Positions 1 to 6,156 of a stretch of 8,947 nt of DNA are shown here, one piece after another (the first letter of the stretch is position 1; each line of letters opens with the position of its first letter). The position numbers and the translations under genes were made by a program. Origin of the DNA: Actinomycetes bacterium (GTDB taxonomy: Bacteria > Actinomycetota > Actinomycetes > Actinomycetales > Cellulomonadaceae). The DNA lies in contig JAEYUL010000120.1 of NCBI GenBank assembly GCA_023432565.1, positions 1 through 8,947 of the forward strand, read 5' to 3'. The notes under the pieces are model-generated. The model was given only the letters and a program-made list of their open reading frames with translations. It was not told where the DNA came from and searched no databases.

Positions 1-911
1 TCCCCGCCCCGCTCGTGGACCCGGCCGCCACCGGCGCGGCCGTGGGGCCGCTCGGTGCAGCGGCCGTCGCGCCCCCGCTCGTGCCCCTGCCGCCGCCCGG
101 TGACGTCGTCGCCGGCGGCCCGCTCGGCAGCGACGTCGCCGTGCACCCCGCCGACGAGACGCAGGTCGTCGCGTCCGCGCCGTTCGCGGCGGGTGACGAG
201 ACGCAGGTGATGAGCTCGATCCCGCTCGAGGCGGGCGACGAGACGCATGTCCTCGGCTCGCTGCCGGCCGAGCCGGACGACGACGGCGTGGTCGAGGGTG
301 AGCTCGTGACCGACCGTCTCGACGAGGCACCCGACGCTCCCGTGGTGGCCGTGCTCGCCCTGGGCGCCAACCTCGGCAACGCGCAGGAGACCCTGCGCAC
401 GGCCGTCGGGGACCTGGACCGCACGCCCGGCATCGACGTGGTGGACGTGTCCCCGCTGGCGCGCACCGCTCCCGTCGGCGGGCCCGAGCAGCCCGACTTC
501 CTCAACGCGGTGGTGCTCGTGCGCACCACGCTGTCGCCGCGCGACCTGCTGCGGGCTGTGCAGGCGGTCGAGCAGCAGCACGGGCGCGAGCGCCTCGAGC
601 ACTGGGGTCCGCGCACCCTCGACGTCGACATCGTCGTGTACGGCTCGGTGCTCGCCGTGACGGACGACCTCGAGCTGCCGCACCCGCGGGCGCACGAGCG
701 TGCCTTCGTGCTGCAGCCGTGGGCGCAGCTCGACCCGACCGCGGTGCTGCCGGGGCTCGGCGGCGGTCCGGTCGCGGCCCTCGCGGCGACCGCACCCGAC
801 CGTGAGGGGCTGCGCTGGCTCGCGCTCGACTGGCTGACCGCACCGGTCCCCGCCGCGCAGGGGGAGGAGCACGGGGACGTGCCCCCTGCGCCGGCCCCGC
901 CGGAGGGCTGA
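1..911 (+). CDS. folK: 2-amino-4-hydroxy-6-hydroxymethyldihydropteridine diphosphokinase (HPPK), 5'-partial
   Basis: HPPK transfers pyrophosphate from ATP to 6-hydroxymethyl-7,8-dihydropterin in cytosolic folate synthesis. The frame is open to the left edge (first full codon at 3). The first usable start in view, GTG at 15, has no ribosome binding site in the 14 bases before it, so the gene probably begins outside, possibly as a FolB-FolK fusion or a FolK with a long leader. Counting from GTG 15, the HPPK domain covers about residues 110-270. It shows the LGANLGN opening (116-122), the RTAPVGGPEQPDFLNAV segment (150-166) and WGPRTLDVDI (197-206), whose D203 and D205 match the family's Mg2+ ligands, then LPHPRAHERAFVL. 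A stand-alone HPPK is about 160 residues; here roughly 108 residues of Ala/Pro-rich and acidic sequence precede it, with three 14-residue repeats starting DET(Q/H)V. The TGA stop overlaps the next ATG by one base (TGATG). The enzyme call is secure; the true start is unknown. Confidence 0.93.
   Translation, partial: PAPLVDPAATGAAVGPLGAAAVAPPLVPLPPPGDVVAGGPLGSDVAVHPADETQVVASAPFAAGDETQVMSSIPLEAGDETHVLGSLPAEPDDDGVVEGELVTDRLDEAPDAPVVAVLALGANLGNAQETLRTAVGDLDRTPGIDVVDVSPLARTAPVGGPEQPDFLNAVVLVRTTLSPRDLLRAVQAVEQQHGRERLEHWGPRTLDVDIVVYGSVLAVTDDLELPHPRAHERAFVLQPWAQLDPTAVLPGLGGGPVAALAATAPDREGLRWLALDWLTAPVPAAQGEEHGDVPPAPAPPEG
150..275 (+). repeat. Three tandem 42-bp (14-residue) repeats in the folK leader
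   Basis: Units lie at 150-191, 192-233 and 234-275, in frame with folK. They read (A/G)DETQVVASAPFAA, GDETQVMSSIPLEA and GDETHVLGSLPAEP. The core D-E-T-(Q/H)-V followed by a small/Ser and hydrophobic-Pro segment recurs exactly every 14 residues. The third unit is the most diverged. The repeat is read directly from the sequence; its function is unknown. Confidence 0.85.
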
Positions 912-1399
912 TGCAGCGCACGCGCTGGCAGACGCTCGCGATCGTGGCGTTCGGGGTCGGGGCGCTCACGTGGCTGGGCTTCGCGGTCGTCGCGGGCCGC
1001 GGTGGGCTCCCGCCGCAGGTGCCGTGGCTCGTCGTCGCGGTCGAGCTGCTGATCGCGGTGATCGTGTTCTCGCTCGGGTGGGCCGTGCGGCAGTACCTGC
1101 GCGGCAAGCGCCCCGACCTCGACCCGATCCGTGCGGCGCGCACCGCGGTCCTCGCGAAGGCGTCGTGCTACACCGGTGCGCTGCTCGCGGGCTGGTACGG
1201 CGGGCAGACCGTCGCGCTCCTGACGGACCTCGGGACGCACGGCAACGGGAGCCGTGCGATCGCGGCGGGCATCGCGACCACGGGCGCCGTCGTCCTGGCG
1301 GTGACCGGGCTCGTCGTCGAGTGGTTCTGCCGCGTCCCGCCTCCCGAGGACGACGAGAAGGCGGAGTCGAAGGCGTCCCCGCACCCCACCGCGGGCTGA
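911..1399 (+). CDS. DUF3180 family membrane protein
   Basis: This is a 162-residue integral membrane protein of unknown function, from the family usually encoded directly after folK in actinobacteria (Rv3605c position in M. tuberculosis, from memory). Four hydrophobic segments are visible at about residues 9-28, 38-60, 80-104 and 115-138. The loop between helices 2 and 3 is basic (RQYLRGKRPD, 60-69), suggesting a cytoplasmic side. The family-like signature is the stretch AARTAVLAKAS..TGALLAGWYGG (75-98) and the exit of helix 4 at EWFCRVPPPEDD (137-148). The tail is short, charged and probably disordered. The ATG shares its A with the folK stop codon, and GGAGGG at 902-907 is a ribosome binding site at slightly short spacing, so translation is probably coupled to folK. 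No catalytic residues can be named. The family call rests on motif memory and position. Confidence 0.85.
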   Translation: MQRTRWQTLAIVAFGVGALTWLGFAVVAGRGGLPPQVPWLVVAVELLIAVIVFSLGWAVRQYLRGKRPDLDPIRAARTAVLAKASCYTGALLAGWYGGQTVALLTDLGTHGNGSRAIAAGIATTGAVVLAVTGLVVEWFCRVPPPEDDEKAESKASPHPTAG

Positions 1400-1405
1400 A
1401 CGGGC

Positions 1406-1422
1406 CGGGAGGCAGGCTCCCG
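1406..1422 (+). other. Small hairpin in the gap between DUF3180 and the PH-domain genes
   Basis: CGGGAG (1406-1411) and CTCCCG (1417-1422) form a perfect 6-bp stem with a 5-base loop, just after the DUF3180 stop and six bases before the next ribosome binding site. No T-run follows, so it does not look like a standard intrinsic terminator. It could pause transcription or affect mRNA stability, or be chance in GC-rich DNA. Confidence 0.4.
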
Positions 1423-1427
1423 ACGAT

Positions 1428-1434
1428 GGAAGGA
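1428..1434 (+). promoter_or_regulatory. Ribosome binding site GGAAGGA for the first PH-domain gene
   Basis: GGAAGGA lies seven bases upstream of the GTG at 1442 and decides that start. It is a good Shine-Dalgarno sequence in the 42-bp gap, so translation restarts independently here instead of coupling to the gene before. Confidence 0.7.
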
Positions 1435-1441
1435 TGACGGG

Positions 1442-1999
1442 GTGACCACCGAACCGAGCTCACCGCCCGCTGCGCCGGACCCTGCCACCGGCGTGCTCGG
1501 CGACGCGACCAGCACGAGCCTGCCGTTCGAGCCCCAGGGCGTGACGTGGACGCCGGTGTCGCCGCGGCTCGCGGCGGCGCGGCTGACGACGATCGGTGTC
1601 GTCCTCGGCCCGATCGTGCTCGTGCTCGCGGTGCTCGCGACCGTCACCGGTGCGTCCTGGTTGTGGGTGCCGGCGGGAGTCGTCGCGCTGGTCGGGCTGT
1701 GGGGTGCGGTGCTCGTCCCCCGTCAGGTGCGCGCGTTGGGCTACGCCGAGCGCGCCGACGACCTGCTGGTGCGTCGCGGCATCCTGTTCCGGTCGCTCGT
1801 CGTCGTGCCGTACGGGCGCATGCAGTACGTCGACGTCAACGCGGGGCCGTTCGCCCGCCGGTTCGGTATCGCGTCCGTGCAGCTGCACACCGCCTCTCCC
1901 GCGACGATCGCCTCGATCGACGGACTGCCGCCCCAGGAGGCGGCCCGGCTGCGGGACCGGCTCGCGTCACGCGGTGAGGCACGGTTGGCGGGCCTGTGA
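1442..1999 (+). CDS. PH domain-containing membrane protein, single bPH2 domain (YdbS-like)
   Basis: This 185-residue protein has an acidic/Pro-rich N-terminus (about 1-40), two hydrophobic segments (about 50-69 and 72-93) and one C-terminal bacterial PH domain of the bPH2 (formerly DUF304) type (about 100-178). The bPH2 signature is clear: LVRRGILFRSLVVVPYGRMQ (109-128) followed by YVDVNAGPFARRFGIASVQL (129-148), HTAS and the closing IDGLPPQEAARLRDRL. It matches Bacillus YdbS in size and in being followed by a larger multi-domain partner. In B. subtilis ydbS-ydbT belongs to the SigW envelope-stress regulon and contributes to resistance to some peptide antibiotics (from memory). A similar envelope role here is inference. 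GTG 1442 is chosen for its Shine-Dalgarno at 1428-1434. The stop overlaps the next start (GTGA at 1996-1999), implying coupled translation and probably a complex. Confidence 0.88.
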   Translation: MTTEPSSPPAAPDPATGVLGDATSTSLPFEPQGVTWTPVSPRLAAARLTTIGVVLGPIVLVLAVLATVTGASWLWVPAGVVALVGLWGAVLVPRQVRALGYAERADDLLVRRGILFRSLVVVPYGRMQYVDVNAGPFARRFGIASVQLHTASPATIASIDGLPPQEAARLRDRLASRGEARLAGL

Positions 2000-3546
2000 A
2001 CGCGTCCGGGCACGACGAGCACGTCCCTGACGACGCCTGGCGGCGGGTCCATCCCGTCACGCCGGCGCTCAAGGGGTGGAAGACCCTCGTGGCCGTGGTG
2101 GTGATCGTGGGGTACCAGGCGGCCGACGACGTGCGGTCGGCCGCCGACCTGCTGGGCGGCCGGGGCTGGCTGGTCGCCGTGGGCCTCGTGCTGCTCGTCG
2201 CGCTGGTCGGCTGGGGGTACGCCGCGATCGCGTGGCGTCACATGCGGTTCGCGGTGACCGACGAGGCGGTGCACCTGCAGAGCGGCGTCCTGTTCCGCAC
2301 GCAGCGGCAGGCGCGCCTGGACCGGCTGCAGGCGGTCGACGTCGTTCAGCCGCTCCTCGCACGGCTCGTGGGGCTGGCCGAGCTGCGGCTCGAGGTGGCC
2401 GGCGGCAGCGGGTCGGGGATCCAGCTCGCGTACCTGCGCGAGCCCGACGCCCAGGCGCTGCGCACCGAGCTGCTCGCGCTCGCGGCCGGGCTGCGCCGTC
2501 CGACGGTCGCCCACGCGCACCACGACGCCGTGCCGACCGTCGGCGGGGCCGTGAGCGGCGCGGACGCCGGCGGCGCCGCCGAGCACGCCGATGCGCCCAC
2601 CGGCGCCGCCGCGGTCCCGTCCGGCCCCTCGGGCCGCGCCCCCGTGACCTCCGCCTTCGAGGAGGCGCCCGAGCAGGAGATCTACTCCCTGCCGATGCCG
2701 CGCCTGCTCGGGGCGACGCTGCGCTCCGCGACCGTCGTCGCGCTCGTGGTGCTCGTCGTCGTCATGGTCGTGGGTGCGGTGTGGGCTCGCGACGTCGGGC
2801 CTCTCGCGGTGCTGCTCCCGGCACTCGTCGGCTTCGGCGGCGCGCTGTGGGGGAGGATCAACGCGGGCGCCGGGTTCCGTGCGGCCCTCTCGCCGGACGG
2901 CATCCGGCTGCGTCACGGCCTGACCGAGCAGCGTGCGCAGACGGTCCCGCCGGGCCGGGTCCAGGCGGTCGGGCTCACGCAGCCGCTGTGGTGGCGCGGC
3001 CGCGACTGGTGGCGTGTCCAGATCAACGTCGCGGGCTACGGCCAGGGCGAGGAGGCGAGCCGCGCGACCGTGCTGCACCCCGTCGCGACGCGCGACGAGG
3101 CCGCGACCGCGCTGTGGATGGTGCTGCCGGACCTCGGCGTCCCGCAGCCGCGCGCGCTGGTGGACGCCGCGCTGTCGGGCGTCGGCGACGAGGGCGGCTT
3201 CACGGCGGCGCCGCGGCGTGCGCGCTGGGTCGACCCGGTGAGCTGGCGGCGGCACGGCGTGCGGGTCACGCGGACCGCTCTGGTCGCACGCTCCGGTCGA
3301 CTCGTGCGCCACGTCGTCGTCGTGCCGCACGAGCGCACGCAGTCGCTCGGCCTCGAGCAGGGTCCGCTGCAGCGGCGACTGGGCCTGGCGAGCTTCGTCG
3401 TGCACTCGACGCCCGGGCCCGTCTCGCCACGCGTGGACCACCTGGACGGCAAGGTCGTGGCGGAGCTGCTCGACGAGCAGGCCGAGCGCGCCCGCACCGC
3501 GCGGGCGGCCGCACGTTCCGAGCAGTGGATGCGGGACCGGGCGTGA
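1996..3546 (+). CDS. PH domain-containing membrane protein with three bPH2 domains (YdbT-like)
   Basis: This 516-residue membrane protein is the larger half of a YdbS/YdbT-like pair. Hydrophobic segments lie at about 29-45, 58-80, 243-263 and 267-286. Three bPH2-type regions are visible. The first (about 82-165) contains FAVTDEAVHLQSGVLFRTQR and DRLQAVDVVQPLLARLVGLAEL. The second (about 290-375) contains ALSPDGIRLRHGL and PPGRVQAVGLTQPLWWRGRDWW. The third (about 410-500) contains TRTALVARSGRLVRHVVVVPHERTQ and LEQGPLQRRLGLASFVVHST. An Ala/Gly/Pro/His-rich linker, probably disordered, fills about 170-228. This 2-TM/PH arrangement repeated along one chain is typical of YdbT. The start GTG overlaps the previous stop by four bases; no strong ribosome binding site precedes it, so coupling is likely. 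The ligand of the PH domains is unknown. Confidence 0.88.
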   Translation: MNASGHDEHVPDDAWRRVHPVTPALKGWKTLVAVVVIVGYQAADDVRSAADLLGGRGWLVAVGLVLLVALVGWGYAAIAWRHMRFAVTDEAVHLQSGVLFRTQRQARLDRLQAVDVVQPLLARLVGLAELRLEVAGGSGSGIQLAYLREPDAQALRTELLALAAGLRRPTVAHAHHDAVPTVGGAVSGADAGGAAEHADAPTGAAAVPSGPSGRAPVTSAFEEAPEQEIYSLPMPRLLGATLRSATVVALVVLVVVMVVGAVWARDVGPLAVLLPALVGFGGALWGRINAGAGFRAALSPDGIRLRHGLTEQRAQTVPPGRVQAVGLTQPLWWRGRDWWRVQINVAGYGQGEEASRATVLHPVATRDEAATALWMVLPDLGVPQPRALVDAALSGVGDEGGFTAAPRRARWVDPVSWRRHGVRVTRTALVARSGRLVRHVVVVPHERTQSLGLEQGPLQRRLGLASFVVHSTPGPVSPRVDHLDGKVVAELLDEQAERARTARAAARSEQWMRDRA

Positions 3547-4667
3547 CCCTGGGGTCGACGGGCGCCGCCCCGGGCGCTCCCGAGCGGCGGCCTGGCCGGC
3601 TCGGGGTCGGCGTCGTGGGTGCGGGCCGGGTCGGAGCGGTGCTGGGCAACGCACTGCGCGCCGCCGGGCACCCGGTCGTCGGGGTGAGCGCGGTGTCGCA
3701 GGAGTCACGCGACCGCGCGGACGCGCTGCTGCCGGGCGTCCCGGTCCTGGACGTGCCCGAGGTGGTTCGGCGTGCCGAGCTCGTCGTGCTGGCGGTCCCC
3801 GACGACGCGCTGACCGACCTCGTGCGCGGCCTGGCCGAGATCGGCGCGTGGCAGATGGGCCAGATCGTCGTGCACACCTCGGGCCGGTTCGGCGCGGACG
3901 TCCTGACGCCCGCGCGTGCCGCGGGGGCGATCCCGCTGGCCCTGCACCCCGCGATGACCTTCACGGGCACGTCACTCGACCTGGCGCGCCTGATCGGCTG
4001 CCCGTTCGCGGTGACCGCCCCGGCTGCCGTGCTCCCGATCGGCCAGGCGCTCGTCGTGGAGATCGGCGGTGAGCCGACCGTGCTCGCCGAGGACGCGCGG
4101 GGCCTGTACCACGCGGCGCTCGCGCACGGCGCGAACCACCTGGTCGTCCTCGTCGCGCAGGCGGCGCAGGCGCTCGCGGCGGCCGGGGTGGACGACCCGG
4201 GCCGCATGCTGACCCCGCTGCTCGAGGCGGCGCTCGACGGCGCGCTGCGCGCGGAGTCGACGGGCGAGGGGAGCGCGCGCGAGGCACGGGGGAGCGGTGC
4301 GGTGGCGGCGCTGACCGGACCGGTCCGCCGGGGAGATGCGGGCACGGTCCTCGAGCACCTGGCGGCGCTCGACGCCTTCGCGGCCCGTGCGGGCGCCCCC
4401 GACGTCCCCGCGTCCTACCGGATGCTCGCGCGCGCTGCGGAGGCGCGCGCGCTCGCGGCGGGGCTGCTGCGGCCGGACGCGGCGGCGCGGGTGCTCGACG
4501 CGCTGACGTCGGGCACGTCACAGCCCTCGCCGGTCGCGGGCATCGATCCGGATGCGGGATCGTTGCAGTCGAAGGACCCTGACGATCCGCTGCCCCCACG
4601 CGGGGACACGGCTCGACACCAGCACGACGACCCGGATGGGCCGCCCGGCCCGCAGGAGGACGCATGA
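3543..4667 (+). CDS. Rossmann-like / DUF2520 protein, candidate NAD(P)-dependent reductase of pantothenate synthesis
   Basis: This 374-residue protein starts at GTG 3543, overlapping the previous stop (GTGA). The frame is open far upstream, but that stretch lies antisense-like over the PH-domain gene. The N-terminal Rossmann domain (about 20-160) has LGVGVVGAGRVGAVLG with the nucleotide-binding G26-x-G28-x-x-G31, then VVLAVPDDAL (81-90), VVHTSG (109-114) and LALHPAMTF (132-140). The helical DUF2520 domain (about 165-325) has LYHAALAHGANHLV (188-201), LTPLLEAALDGAL and AALTGPVRRGD (255-265). About 50 polar, Asp/Pro/Gly-rich residues end the chain. The fold resembles 6-phosphogluconate dehydrogenase-type reductases. 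Its neighbour is panC, and in actinobacteria the family sits at this site (Rv3603c, from memory). Francisella PanG, a ketopantoate reductase encoded with pan genes, is to my recollection related, so ketopantoate reduction is a reasonable but unproven guess. Confidence 0.85.
   Translation: MTLGSTGAAPGAPERRPGRLGVGVVGAGRVGAVLGNALRAAGHPVVGVSAVSQESRDRADALLPGVPVLDVPEVVRRAELVVLAVPDDALTDLVRGLAEIGAWQMGQIVVHTSGRFGADVLTPARAAGAIPLALHPAMTFTGTSLDLARLIGCPFAVTAPAAVLPIGQALVVEIGGEPTVLAEDARGLYHAALAHGANHLVVLVAQAAQALAAAGVDDPGRMLTPLLEAALDGALRAESTGEGSAREARGSGAVAALTGPVRRGDAGTVLEHLAALDAFAARAGAPDVPASYRMLARAAEARALAAGLLRPDAAARVLDALTSGTSQPSPVAGIDPDAGSLQSKDPDDPLPPRGDTARHQHDDPDGPPGPQEDA
4544..4562 (+). other. Perfect 6-bp inverted repeat upstream of panC
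   Basis: CGATCC (4544-4549) and GGATCG (4557-4562) pair around a 7-base loop, inside the codons for the disordered C-terminal tail of the DUF2520 protein, about 100 bases before panC. Bases 4541-4590 are about 62% G+C, clearly lower than the coding sequence around them. No convincing -35/-10 pair is visible nearby. A regulatory role is speculative. Confidence 0.3.
4654..4659 (+). promoter_or_regulatory. Ribosome binding site AGGAGG for panC
   Basis: AGGAGG stands four bases before the panC ATG at 4664 and is the strongest Shine-Dalgarno core in the window. It supports 4664 as the start and suggests that panC initiates efficiently in its own right even though its ATG overlaps the preceding stop. 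Confidence 0.75.
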
Positions 4668-5554
4668 CCACCGCAGTGGGAGCACCCACTCTCGCCCGGA
4701 CCCGTGCGGAGCTCGACGCCGCACTGGCAGGCGAGCGCTCGGGCGAGCCGGGAGGCGGGCACGCGCGCGGCGTCGTGATGACCATGGGTGCGCTGCACGC
4801 GGGGCACCTCTCGCTCGTGCGGCACGCCCGCACGCTCGCCGACCAGGTCGTCGTGACGATCTTCGTCAACCCGCTGCAGTTCGGCCCGGGCGAGGATCTG
4901 GCGCGCTACCCGCGCGACCTCGCCGGGGACCTCGCGCTGCTCACCGGGCCGGGCCTGCTGGGCCCGGGTGACGTGGTGTTCGCCCCCACGCCCGACGTGG
5001 TCTACCCGGACGGTGACCCGCTCGTGCGCGTCAGCGCCGGTGCGCTCGGCACCACGCTCGAGGGCGCCGTGCGGCCCGGTCACTTCGACGGCGTGCTCAC
5101 CGTCGTGCTCAAGCTGCTGCACCTGACGCGTCCGGACGTCGCGCTGTTCGGCCGCAAGGACGCCCAGCAGCTCGCCGCGGTGCGCCGCATGGTGCGTGAC
5201 CTGGACGTCCCCGTCGAGGTGGTCGGGGTCCCGGTCGTCCGCGACGAGGACGGCCTGGCGCTGTCGAGCCGCAACGCCTACCTGTCGCCGGACGAGCGCA
5301 GCCGTGCGCTCGGCCTGTCCCGCGCGCTGCGGGCCGGTGCGGCCGCGGCGCCGCACGGGGCGGCGGCCGTCCTGGCGGCAGCGCGCGCCGAGCTCGCGGA
5401 CGAGGACGTCGACTACGTCGCGCTGGTCGACCCCGACTCCTTCACCCCGGTGCCCGACGACCACGTCGGCGAGGCGGTGCTCGCGCTCGCGGCGCGCATC
5501 GGCTCGACGCGCCTGATCGACAACACGAGCGTGACGCTGGGAGGCGAGGCATGA
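4664..5554 (+). CDS. panC: Pantoate--beta-alanine ligase (pantothenate synthetase)
   Basis: PanC condenses D-pantoate with beta-alanine, using ATP through a pantoyl-adenylate, to make pantothenate in the cytosol; this is the last step before CoA assembly. At 296 residues it is normal length. Visible motifs in order: TMGALHAGH (40-48), the HxGH-type nucleotidyltransferase signature; IFVNPLQFGPGEDLARYPRD, the pantoate/ATP region; VYPDG; LEGAVRPGHFDGV; LFGRKDAQQ (161-169), where K165, D166 and Q169 match active-site positions of the M. tuberculosis enzyme; and LSSRNAYLS (200-208), the KMSKS-like SSRN element. ATG 4664 overlaps the DUF2520 stop (ATGA) and has AGGAGG in front. The stop overlaps the panD start in the same way. 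PanD, which supplies its beta-alanine, is encoded immediately after. The call is secure. Confidence 0.97.
   Translation: MTTAVGAPTLARTRAELDAALAGERSGEPGGGHARGVVMTMGALHAGHLSLVRHARTLADQVVVTIFVNPLQFGPGEDLARYPRDLAGDLALLTGPGLLGPGDVVFAPTPDVVYPDGDPLVRVSAGALGTTLEGAVRPGHFDGVLTVVLKLLHLTRPDVALFGRKDAQQLAAVRRMVRDLDVPVEVVGVPVVRDEDGLALSSRNAYLSPDERSRALGLSRALRAGAAAAPHGAAAVLAAARAELADEDVDYVALVDPDSFTPVPDDHVGEAVLALAARIGSTRLIDNTSVTLGGEA
5539..5544 (+). promoter_or_regulatory. Ribosome binding site GGGAGG for panD
   Basis: GGGAGG lies six bases before ATG 5551, inside the end of panC. It favours ATG 5551 over the in-frame ATG four codons later (5563), although that later Met aligns with the start of the shorter E. 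coli PanD. Confidence 0.6.
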
Positions 5555-6156
5555 CCACGCTGATGCGCACGATGATGACCGGCAAGATCCACCGGGCGAC
5601 GGTGACGCAGGCCGACCTGCACTACGTCGGGTCGGTGACCGTGGACGCGGACCTGCTCGCGGCGGCGGACCTGCTGCCCGGGCAGCAGGTGGACATCGTC
5701 GACGTGACGAACGGCTCGCGCCTGACCACGTACGCGATCGCGGGCGAGGCCGGCTCGGGGCAGATCTGCATCAACGGAGCCGCGGCGCACCTCGTGCACC
5801 CCGGGGACGTCGTGATCCTCATCGCGTACGGCCTGATGTCGGACGCGGAGGCACGCACGTACGAGCCGCGCGTGGTGCTCGTCGACTCCGACAACCGGAT
5901 CGTCGACCTGTCCGACGACCCGGGCCAGGTGCCCGACGAGTGGACGGCGGCGGCCGGCCTGATGCCGAGCGGCGTGCCGTTCGCGCAGGGCCGCGAGCTG
6001 TTCGACCACCCGCACGAGGTGGACCTTGCTGCCCCGCACACGCACGCGGGCTGCGGCGTGCGGGAGCCTCACGCGCACGGCCCGCACGCCGGTGACGCGC
6101 GGGTGGACTCCGACGACCGTCCGCAGGGGTCCGCGACGCACGGCGCCGCGCGGTGA
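5551..6156 (+). CDS. panD: Aspartate 1-decarboxylase precursor with a His-rich C-terminal extension
   Basis: PanD decarboxylates L-aspartate to beta-alanine, using a pyruvoyl group made by self-cleavage. The catalytic core fills about residues 5-128: MRTMMTGKIHRATVT (5-19), DLHYVGS (22-28), VTNGSRLTTYAIAGE and INGAAAHLVHPGDVVILIAYG. Cleavage should fall between G27 and S28, with S28 becoming the pyruvoyl group; K12, R57 and Y61 lie in the expected conserved segments. The protein is 201 residues against about 126 in E. coli and 139 in M. tuberculosis. The extra roughly 65-70 residues include HTHAGCGVREPHAHGPHAG, with six His and one Cys, then an Asp/Arg/Ser tail. In mycobacteria the PanD C-terminal tail governs ClpC1-dependent degradation (from memory), so this extension could affect stability or bind metal; both are inference. 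Start and stop overlap panC (ATGA) and nadB (GTGA) by four bases. Confidence 0.96.
   Translation: MTTLMRTMMTGKIHRATVTQADLHYVGSVTVDADLLAAADLLPGQQVDIVDVTNGSRLTTYAIAGEAGSGQICINGAAAHLVHPGDVVILIAYGLMSDAEARTYEPRVVLVDSDNRIVDLSDDPGQVPDEWTAAAGLMPSGVPFAQGRELFDHPHEVDLAAPHTHAGCGVREPHAHGPHAGDARVDSDDRPQGSATHGAAR

Noticed and set aside
2076..3542. An upstream extension of the DUF2520 reading frame
   Set aside because: The frame is open, but it covers the PH-domain gene out of phase and encodes Arg/Gly/Ala-rich sequence without motifs. GTG 3543, overlapping the previous stop, gives a protein of normal build.
1741..3708. A 655-residue open frame on the minus strand
   Set aside because: It lies antisense to the two PH-domain genes, whose frames have recognisable domains and overlapping starts and stops. 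Its translation is Arg/Pro/His-rich with no motif, as expected for the opposite strand of GC-rich coding DNA.
4949..4967. 7-bp GC hairpin (CCGGGCC/GGCCCGG) inside panC
   Set aside because: It encodes a Gly/Pro/Leu loop (GPGLLGPG) in a well-supported gene. Such palindromes are frequent by chance at this base composition.
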